From: Paludibacteraceae bacterium
GTDB taxonomy: Bacteria; Bacteroidota; Bacteroidia; Bacteroidales; Paludibacteraceae
Assembly (NCBI GenBank): GCA_024401515.1
Contig: JAKSKY010000014.1
Span: 1 to 37,042, forward strand
Direction of reading: 5' to 3'
Length of the DNA stretch: 37,042 nucleotides
The position numbers and the translations under genes are program-made. The stretch's first letter is position 1, and every line of letters starts with the position of its first letter. Below are positions 1 through 6,900 of the stretch, one piece after another. Under the pieces are notes generated by a model. That model did no database searches, was not told the DNA's origin, and saw only the letters and a list, made by a program, of their open reading frames with translations.

Positions 1-45
1 GCATTGCTTCCTCGTCCACAACGTGAGGAGAAGGCTGCGGAATAA
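1..45 (+). CDS. 3' end of an unidentified gene (partial)
   Basis: Frame 1 is open from the window edge and reads 14 codons (ending PQREEKAAE) to a TAA at 43-45. A clear intrinsic terminator follows about 25 bases later, which supports this being the real end of a gene. Too little is present to name the product. Confidence 0.5.
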   Translation, partial: ALLPRPQREEKAAE

Positions 46-70
46 TTCTGTAACCTATCACAATAGCAAA

Positions 71-100
71 GGAGATCATCCGAAGGGTGGTCTCCTTTTT
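71..100 (+). terminator. Rho-independent terminator
   Basis: A GC-containing hairpin with arms at 71-81 and 86-95 (one G-U pair) is followed directly by five T residues at 96-100. It closes the gene that enters from the left edge. Confidence 0.8.
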
Positions 101-168
101 CTTTGAGCAGCATTCAATACAACCTTGATTGTGTGATGGCTTTGTAGCTAGATGACGGTTGTGATCTT

Positions 169-1107
169 CTATCCAATAATGGATCGAACCACCTCCTCTG
201 TCATTTGTAATCGTTCACTGATTTCTTTCGAGGACATTCCGCTACTGAAAAGTAATCTAACGGTGGTGTCTATACCTTGCTGGATACCTTGCTGGATGCC
301 TTGTTGAATACCCTCCATGCGACCTTCGTTCAATCCCTCCCAGCGGGCGTTGCCCAGTACATCGTTCTCTACCCGAACAGCATCCATGTGGCGTTCGTAA
401 GCATGCTTTTCCGCCTCCGACATGGTGAGATAACGCAACTTTTCCTTAGCTTCGCTAAGGCCTGGTGTTTGGGTGTCCTCTTTGATGACACCTGACTTTA
501 GGTAGTCCATCCACTCCTCCAAAGGGGTAGAGGCGTGGTCGTTGAACTCATTGACGCGAATGACATAGAATTCCGGGAACACTTCGGTCGGATCCTTCAT
601 GGGGCGATAATCCAATGCCTCGTCTGGGAGATTCATGGCTTTCTGCTCTTTAGCGGAAACGGTAAGGATATCATGATTGTGAACGCCTACCAATTTCGTT
701 TGGCCATAGTAGAGATAGTCCGAGCCTTTTCCGAGGTCGAAATAGACCACACTGATGGAAATCACTTTGCGGATTTTGTAGTAATCATCGCCGATGTGTA
801 ACTGTTCGGTGATAGCTTTGGCTGTACCATAGACAATCCGTTCCAAATAGTGGACTTGTTTGGTCAACTGGACCTCGATGATATAGATTTCTCCTTTCTC
901 ATTTCTTGCCTTGACGTCCACGCGGTTGAACTTGTCCAAGGCATTTTCCTGATTGCTTTCGCTCTCAAGAATGGCCTCGATTTTCACCTTTTCGCCGGTG
1001 AATACACTGATGAAACCCTCCAATACCGCATGGTTGGCCTTTTCCCTGAGCATCTTCTTGATAGCCCAGTCGAATCGAACGAATTCGTTTGATGCTTTCA
1101 TAAACAA
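169..1107 (-). CDS. Rpn family PD-(D/E)XK nuclease/putative transposase
   Basis: The 312-residue protein resembles the Rpn (recombination-promoting nuclease, PDDEXK_2/transposase_31-like) family. The N-terminal half has the nuclease core: FNRVDVKA with D64, then IYIIEVQLT with E78 and Q80, the usual D...ExQ pattern. The C-terminal third is helical and charged, and carries GIQQ repeats at residues 266-279 encoded by 12-bp tandem DNA repeats. Length is typical for the family. Relatives in E. coli are RecA-independent recombination/DNA-cleavage proteins, and some act in phage defence with an internally translated C-terminal inhibitor. In-frame internal ATGs at residues 229 and 241 could in principle play that part here, but no ribosome site supports it. 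The gene stands alone, divergent from ubiE, with a -7 box TATATTTG at 1148-1155. No terminal inverted repeats are seen, so it is not annotated as an insertion sequence. Confidence 0.85.
   Translation of the reverse strand: MFMKASNEFVRFDWAIKKMLREKANHAVLEGFISVFTGEKVKIEAILESESNQENALDKFNRVDVKARNEKGEIYIIEVQLTKQVHYLERIVYGTAKAITEQLHIGDDYYKIRKVISISVVYFDLGKGSDYLYYGQTKLVGVHNHDILTVSAKEQKAMNLPDEALDYRPMKDPTEVFPEFYVIRVNEFNDHASTPLEEWMDYLKSGVIKEDTQTPGLSEAKEKLRYLTMSEAEKHAYERHMDAVRVENDVLGNARWEGLNEGRMEGIQQGIQQGIQQGIDTTVRLLFSSGMSSKEISERLQMTEEVVRSIIG
272..316. repeat. 12-bp tandem repeat inside the Rpn gene
   Basis: Two perfect copies of ATACCTTGCTGG (272-283 and 284-295), a diverged copy (296-307) and a partial one follow each other. 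They encode the GIQQ units in the C-terminal region. Because the unit is four codons long, gain or loss of copies would keep the reading frame. Confidence 0.85.
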
Positions 1108-1147
1108 AACTTTTTATAGATTTAATAATTTTGATAATAATACTATG

Positions 1148-1155
1148 CAAATATA
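1148..1155 (-). promoter_or_regulatory. Candidate Bacteroides-type -7 box for the Rpn gene
   Basis: On the minus strand this reads TATATTTG, matching TAnnTTTG. It predicts transcription starting near 1141, giving a leader of about 34 bases before the ATG at 1107. No good TTTG -33 box is seen at the usual distance. Confidence 0.5.
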
Positions 1156-1199
1156 GTGATTTAACACTTGTCGAAATGGATTTGACGCGATTTTTTTGT

Positions 1200-1207
1200 T
1201 AATTTTG
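1200..1207 (+). promoter_or_regulatory. Candidate Bacteroides-type -7 box for ubiE
   Basis: TAATTTTG matches TAnnTTTG. A TTTG lies at 1181-1184, but the 15-base gap is shorter than the usual 19-21, so the -33 assignment is weak. The predicted start of transcription (about 1213) falls at the base of the hairpin at 1212-1233. Confidence 0.45.
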
Positions 1208-1250
1208 TGGTCACACACTCAATGTGAGGTGTGCATAAGGGTTAATTCCA

Positions 1251-1991
1251 ATGTCAGATTACAAATGCGAGAAGGTGCTTCCCTACGAATCGACAGGAAG
1301 CAAAACCGAACAGATTTCCGAGATGTTTGATCATATTGCCAGACAATATGACAAGATGAACCACTTGATGTCCTTGGGGCAAGACAGGACATGGCGTCGT
1401 AAGGCGATTGATGCCTTGGCAGACCGACGCCCTCAGCGTGTCTTGGATGTGGCCACGGGTACAGGCGATTTTGCCATTGCCATGACTCAACGGCTTTGCC
1501 CTAAACGTGTTTTAGGTGTTGATATATCCGAAGAGATGATGAAGGTGGGCGCTGAGAAGGTCGCAGCCATGGGACTCTCCGATGTGGTGAGTTTCGAGAA
1601 GGGCGACTCCTTGGATTTGCATTTGGAGGATGGCTCTTTTGATGCTGTCACCGTGGCCTTCGGTGTCCGTAATTTCTCCAGTTTGGAGAAGGGTCTTAGT
1701 GAAATCAACCGTGTCTTGGTGCCAGGTGGCGCTTTGGCGATTTTGGAGATGACGGAGCCTAATAACCCTATTTTGCATTTGGGTTATAAAATCTATACGA
1801 AGATATGCTTGCCGATCATGGCCCGTTTCATTGCAAAAGATCTAAAGGCTTACGATTATTTGCCGGCATCCATCCAAGCCTTCCCGAAGGATGATGAGAT
1901 GCGTGCCTTGTTGAAAAAGTGTGGCTTCTCCTCTGTGGAGATCAAGAAGTTCACGATGCAAACCTGTTCTTTCTATTTAGCTTGTAAATGA
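1251..1991 (+). CDS. ubiE: Demethylmenaquinone methyltransferase (UbiE/MenG)
   Basis: The 246-residue protein is a class I SAM-dependent methyltransferase of the UbiE/MenG family, which converts demethylmenaquinol to menaquinol at the inner face of the membrane. Bacteroidales use menaquinone, so the menaquinone role is the relevant one. Visible signatures are YDKMNHLMSLGQDRTW (residues 33-48, UbiE signature 1), the SAM-binding loop LDVATGTGD (65-73), the acidic residue of GVDISEEM, AFGVRNF (136-142), and NRVLVPGG...E (signature 2). Length is normal for the family. The stop overlaps the ATG of the next gene (ATGA, 1988-1991), so the two are translationally coupled. The start was chosen at 1251, about 18 bases after a leader hairpin. 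Confidence 0.95.
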   Translation: MSDYKCEKVLPYESTGSKTEQISEMFDHIARQYDKMNHLMSLGQDRTWRRKAIDALADRRPQRVLDVATGTGDFAIAMTQRLCPKRVLGVDISEEMMKVGAEKVAAMGLSDVVSFEKGDSLDLHLEDGSFDAVTVAFGVRNFSSLEKGLSEINRVLVPGGALAILEMTEPNNPILHLGYKIYTKICLPIMARFIAKDLKAYDYLPASIQAFPKDDEMRALLKKCGFSSVEIKKFTMQTCSFYLACK

Positions 1992-3004
1992 TGAAGAAGA
2001 TATTGATCACCGGTGCGAATGGATTCGTGGGAAGTTTCCTCGTGGAGGAGGCGCTTAGGAGAGGGTATGATGTCTATGCGGCGATGCGTTCCGATAGTTC
2101 TAAGGCTAATTTAGAGGGGTTGTCGCCTAAATTCATAGACCTACCCTATGCGGATAAAAATCGTCTGAAGAAATGTTTGGCGGGCTTGAAGACTGTTGTT
2201 GGCCAGTTCGATATTGTCATCCATGCGATGGGACTCACCAAGTGCAAGCACAAAGGTGATTTTGACGTGGTCAATTACGAATATACCTGCAACTTCGTCA
2301 ACGCTTTGATGGAGAGTGGCATGACGCCTAAGCACTTCATCTACATGAGTAGTCTATCCGCTTTCGGATCGGGCGACAGAAAAACGTTGGAGGAGATAAA
2401 ACTGACCGATGAGCCTAAGCCAGATACCGCCTATGGCGCCAGCAAGTTGAAAAGCGAGCGTTTCTTGGCCACTTTGGATACCAAGGAGTTCCCATATACC
2501 ATTCTTCGTCCAACAGGCGTATACGGGCCGAAGGAGAAGGATTATTTCGTGATGTTGGATACGATTAAGAAACATTTGAACCCGGGCATTGGCTTCGATC
2601 CGCAATACATCACCTTCATCTATGTGAAGGATTTGGTGGAGGTGGCCTTCGCGGCTGCGGAGAAGCAGGGGGTAGGCAAGGCCTATTTCGTGGCGGATGG
2701 TGATGTTTGGACCTCGGATGAGTACCAGAAGCTTTGCAAACAATTACTAGGCGTTAAATGGACTTTGAATATCAAGGTGCCTTGTTGTTTGGTGAAGGTG
2801 TTGGCCTTCCTATTCGATAAAATCGGTGGACTCTTTGGTGTGACGCCAACGTTAAACCTTGACAAATATAATATTCTTTCCGCTACCAATTGGAAATGCG
2901 ACATCGAGCCATTGTGTCAAGACTTTGGTTTCAAAGCGAAGTATAATTTGGTGAAGGGTTTGAAGGAGAGTATCCGTTGGTACAAGCAGAAGGGGTGGTT
3001 GTAG
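1988..3004 (+). CDS. NAD-dependent epimerase/dehydratase (extended SDR)
   Basis: The 338-residue protein is an extended short-chain dehydrogenase/reductase. The N-terminal Rossmann motif is TGANGFVG (residues 8-15), and the active-site pair is Y149-GAS-K153, preceded by a serine-rich strand (YMSSLSAFG, about 119-127). ILRPTGVYGP is typical of NAD-dependent sugar epimerases and related enzymes. The exact substrate cannot be read from sequence. It overlaps ubiE by four bases and is therefore expressed with it. Its stop is only three bases from the stop of a convergent gene. Confidence 0.9.
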   Translation: MMKKILITGANGFVGSFLVEEALRRGYDVYAAMRSDSSKANLEGLSPKFIDLPYADKNRLKKCLAGLKTVVGQFDIVIHAMGLTKCKHKGDFDVVNYEYTCNFVNALMESGMTPKHFIYMSSLSAFGSGDRKTLEEIKLTDEPKPDTAYGASKLKSERFLATLDTKEFPYTILRPTGVYGPKEKDYFVMLDTIKKHLNPGIGFDPQYITFIYVKDLVEVAFAAAEKQGVGKAYFVADGDVWTSDEYQKLCKQLLGVKWTLNIKVPCCLVKVLAFLFDKIGGLFGVTPTLNLDKYNILSATNWKCDIEPLCQDFGFKAKYNLVKGLKESIRWYKQKGWL

Positions 3005-3007
3005 AAT

Positions 3008-3637
3008 TTACTCGTATACGTATTTTTCAATCAAGTACCATTGCTTGTTGATGTAGATGAAATTATAAAGGTCGGTTAGCCGGCCTTTTTTGTAGATGTA
3101 AATCTTTCTGTTAGTGCCCTTCTCGTCAGATTTGAAATGGATCATTTGCGGATATGCCTGTGTGAAATTGAGTTGGTTCCAATCTCTTGGCATCGTCAGC
3201 TTACGGTTGGTCTGCGTTTTGCCCACGTATATATTCGTAGGGAAAGGGAAGATCGTATGGTTGACCTGAAAATCCTTGTTCTGGGAGAATTGCAGTAGAA
3301 ACTCAGCGAACTCGTCGTAGCGATCTTTGGTAAGAGGCGTGCTCTTGCCGTTGGAGTAGTTCCATTTTCCACCGCCGCGTCTAAAGGTAGTTTCCATCGT
3401 CGTTCTCTTCTTGAAATCGATCTGGGCGGTGGCGCCTTGCGGCATATTGCCGAAGGAGAGGGAATCTATGGATACGATGACAAAGTCCTTGTTGTCTATC
3501 TGGCTATATGGACTTTTCTTGCCTGTGGCGATGAGGTTATTGATGATATGGGAGGACAATTCTTGCCCCACGGAAGGAAGAATCATTCCGAAAAGAAGCA
3601 ATAGCGTACTTATGTGTTTACTTAATATCCCCATCAT
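3008..3637 (-). CDS. Secreted protein of unknown function
   Basis: The 209-residue protein begins with a clear Sec signal peptide (hydrophobic STLLLLFGMILP, likely cleavage after SVGQ at about residue 25). The rest is a mixed alpha/beta sequence ending in strands KIYIYKKGRLTDLYNFIYI and QWYLIEKYVYE. This ending resembles small NTF2-like or DUF4348-type periplasmic proteins of Bacteroides, but I cannot confirm that. It could start at either of two adjacent ATGs. It lies 68 bases downstream of, and on the same strand as, the 1807-residue Ig-repeat gene, and also has its own candidate -7 box, so it may be read both ways. Its 3' end carries a terminator that acts on the opposite strand. Confidence 0.75.
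   Translation of the reverse strand: MMGILSKHISTLLLLFGMILPSVGQELSSHIINNLIATGKKSPYSQIDNKDFVIVSIDSLSFGNMPQGATAQIDFKKRTTMETTFRRGGGKWNYSNGKSTPLTKDRYDEFAEFLLQFSQNKDFQVNHTIFPFPTNIYVGKTQTNRKLTMPRDWNQLNFTQAYPQMIHFKSDEKGTNRKIYIYKKGRLTDLYNFIYINKQWYLIEKYVYE
3070..3091 (+). terminator. Intrinsic terminator of the ubiE operon, inside a convergent gene
   Basis: Arms GGTCGG (3070-3075) and CCGGCC (3080-3085) enclose a four-base loop and are followed by six T residues (3086-3091). The T run is only downstream on the plus strand, so it serves the ubiE-epimerase transcript about 65 bases past its stop. It lies within the coding sequence of the minus-strand secreted protein. Confidence 0.75.
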
Positions 3638-3656
3638 ACCTTACCATTCAATACGG

Positions 3657-3664
3657 CAAATTTA
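3657..3664 (-). promoter_or_regulatory. Candidate -7 box for the 209-residue secreted protein
   Basis: The minus strand reads TAAATTTG, matching TAnnTTTG, about 20 bases upstream of the ATG at 3637. No TTTG is seen at the correct -33 distance. Confidence 0.4.
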
Positions 3665-3705
3665 GTGAAAAACGATTAAATAGAAAAGATTTAGCCTCAA
3701 ATCGT

Positions 3706-3972
3706 TTAGCGGCCCGATTCACGGATGAGTGTGAAGTGTCCGCTGAATTGACGGTCTATTTCAGGCATGTTGAGTACGTACCAGTAGTCGGTGGATGGCA
3801 TGGCGTGTCCGTTGTATAATCCATCCCAACCCTCGTCGTCGCTCACACCTTCAAAGACGAGTTTGCCGAATCGGTCATAGATTTTGTAGCTGGAGCGAGG
3901 GAAACGTTCCAGATTCTCCACTTTCCAACGATCTCTGTCCGCCACGAAATATTCAGGAATCTGAATGTCGTA
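3706..3972 (-). other. T9SS type B (CHU_C-like) C-terminal sorting domain
   Basis: This encodes residues about 1720-1807. Key features are the IPEYF-like opening, the strand YKIYDRFGKLVFEG, the GWDG...NG...P turn and the final W/Y-rich strands ending in a basic residue. These are hallmarks of the gliding-motility-associated C-terminal domain. Confidence 0.85.
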
Positions 3973-6900
3973 GAGAGGTGTCTCGAACTCATACTCAGTC
4001 GAACAACCCAACTCGTTGGCGATGGTCACATGGTAGACGGTACCATAGGTCGCCTTCTCAAGGATATTGGAAGTGGTCACTTCACGTCCTTCGCCGAAAT
4101 TGTAGTAAAGGGGGAATCTGTCTGACTCCACCTCTAATTTGTAGCTGGTCATATTATACTCCGTGCAGGCAAGCACTTTCGGATAGTCGTAAACCTCCAC
4201 GGTACCATACGTTTCATCCTTGCAGACACCGTTAACGACCCTTGCGCTATATCGTGTTGTCTTGTCAGGACTCACCTTCAAAGTCGGTTTGGATCCGATG
4301 CTGGTCTCGAACTCGTCGTTGCTCCAAGTGATTTCCGTATAGTGGTTCAAACCTGAAAGGTATAGTGTGACGGAGTCTCCCTCGCAGATCTCCGCCTCGT
4401 TCATGCTGATATGGACTGGATCATATACAATCACCGAGGTATATACCGGTTGGCAAGGGCATCCATTGACGGATTCTGCGGTCAATTTATATTTGGTGCT
4501 CTTCTTCGGTGTCACCTTCATCTCTTCGATGCCTTCTCCGATTTTATGGTAATTGGACTCCTCCTCTTCCACAGCCTCCCATATCAATGAGGAGGCATTT
4601 TCGCAAGAGGTCTTGAGTGTGACGGATTCTCCGCCGCAGATGGTGTCGTTAGGAATTTCCGCGATAGTCACGCCATCGTCCACCACAGCGGTGAAATAGC
4701 CGGTGTCGCTCGGACAATGTTGGGCCGTATATACCATCCTATATTCGGTCGTCTCCGAAGGAAGGATGGAGAAGGAGGTGCTGCTGATTTTCATATCGCG
4801 GTAATCACTATCCTCCTTGCCCTTTTCGAACCATGCCACGGAGCTTGGCTCCCCTTCGAATAGGACATTGACATCCACTTTCTCATTCGAACAGATAGCT
4901 ACTTTTTCCGGTAGGGTGAATGTGATTTTAGGTTCGACGGAGACTTTTATCTCTTCGGATGTGGTGGATGGACAGACCTCCTCTCCCGATGAAACGAGTC
5001 GATAGGTGGTGTTTTTGTCCGCCACTAATGTTAGGGCGTCCGTCAACTTTTCGGAGATGGTGGTGAATTCGCTTTCGCCTGCCGTCTTCTTCTGCCATTG
5101 AATACCCTTGACGTTTGTCTGTCCTGCGGTCAGTGTGATTTCATCTCCCTCACAAACGCCTTGGGCGGATAATGAAAGTTCGAGTTGAGGCTCCTCTTCC
5201 AACGCCACGTTAAACTCCTTGACGATGGCAGGACATTTCTTTCCCAAGATGGTCAATTTGTATAGCGTCTCTTCCGTAGGGTTGTCTTTTACGTCCAACT
5301 TGGTGGAGGAGATGACTTCCTCCCCTTTGCTCCAAGTGAATGAATTGTAATCCTCCAGATAGGCTTTCGCATGCAATTCCACCTCCCTGCCGACGCATAC
5401 CAAAGGAGGTATGGGATCCACCTCCACCTTGACCTTCGTCTCCACATTCACCTGTACGGTGTTGGAGTAGATGGTAGGGCAGGTGCTTGTTTTAGCAGCC
5501 GATTTGATACGGTAATAGGTGGTATAGGTAGGCATAAGCGCCTTGATATCCTTGTTAGGGTCAAACTCCTTGAAGTTCTCGTTGTCTTGGGATTTCTCCC
5601 AGATGATATCATTGGAGGTCTCTTCATAACCCACCGTAATTTGGGCGATTTCGCCTTCACAGATACTATCCTTGTCTATTTCCAACCACACATTGCCGCT
5701 GCTTTCCACATTGACGTTAGCGCTTTTCTTGATGTCTGGGCAATATTTGCCGGCCACATTGAACTCGTAGTAGGTGGCTTGGGTCGGTGCGTCCACGGTC
5801 ACCAATTCACCCTTGGAGAGGGTGTCCTTGTTTTTGATCCAGGAGAGCGTGTTGATGGTTGGATCGATATCCGCGTGACCCGTCAATTCCAAATCCACCC
5901 CTTTGCACACAATGCTAGGAATCTCTTCTATTGCGACGTTCTTTGCCTTTTTCTCCACATGGGCGATCACGGAGAAGGAGAATGTCTGAGGACATCTGTT
6001 GGATTCCGGAACCAACACCCTATAGTAGGTGGTCGTGTCTGGTGTCAAGTTGGCGGTAGGCCTGATTTTTGGTGTTTCGTTAGGCCTGTAAATCAAATCC
6101 TTAGGTACCTCGTCAGGCTCGTAATCGAAGAACTTTTTATTGTCATAAGTATATTGCCAAACAACCGTGGCATTGTAATCGTACTCCGCTGTCACTCTGA
6201 CTGTTTCACCCTCGCAGATGGTATCCTTGTCGATGAATATCTCTATGCCATGCTCCGTCATGATTCTGGTGTAAGTGGTATCGAAAGAGACTGGGCAATG
6301 CTTACCGAAGACGAGGAATTGGTAAGTGGTACGAACCAATGGCACCTCCTTGTATTCCAACTTTTGGTGATCCCAAAGGGTATCTCCATTCACCACCCAA
6401 GTGTAGGTATTGTCGTTAGGATCCAAATCCACATAGGCGTTCAAATCCACCTCCACACCGTCGCAGGTCCACTCCGGAAGTTGGTCGATCTTCACATCCA
6501 CCTTCTTCTCCACATAGGCGAATACGGTGTCCGAAACAATGGCGGGACAGATGAACGAATCGCACTTGTTTCGGTAGTAAGTGGATTGGGTAGGATGCAA
6601 GACCTCTTCATCCTCGTAAGGGTCAAAGGCTGTGAAGGTTCGCATACTGTCGGTGGAGTATTCCCAAATCAATGGTGCGTGATGGTTTTTACGGACAGCC
6701 TCAAGGATTACCTCACCGCCCTCGCAAAGACTATCCGTTTGGAGGGTAAGGGTGATTGTGTCTACATCGACGGTCACAACTGTGTCGATGAAGATGGCTG
6801 GTGGGCAATTCCTGTCCGTTATTCTGAATTCATAGAAGGTGGAATCTGATGGCTTATCCGTCAAGGAGAGTTCCGTCGTGCTTAGCGTCTCTCCATTTCT

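Noticed and set aside
169..1107. Rpn gene as a complete insertion sequence
   Set aside because: No terminal inverted repeats or target-site duplication are visible, and the gene has its own promoter like a resident gene.
5371..6849. 492-codon open frame on the plus strand
   Set aside because: It lies entirely opposite the repeat region of the 1807-residue surface protein, has an odd composition with no recognisable domain, and is explained by codon bias of the repeated gene.
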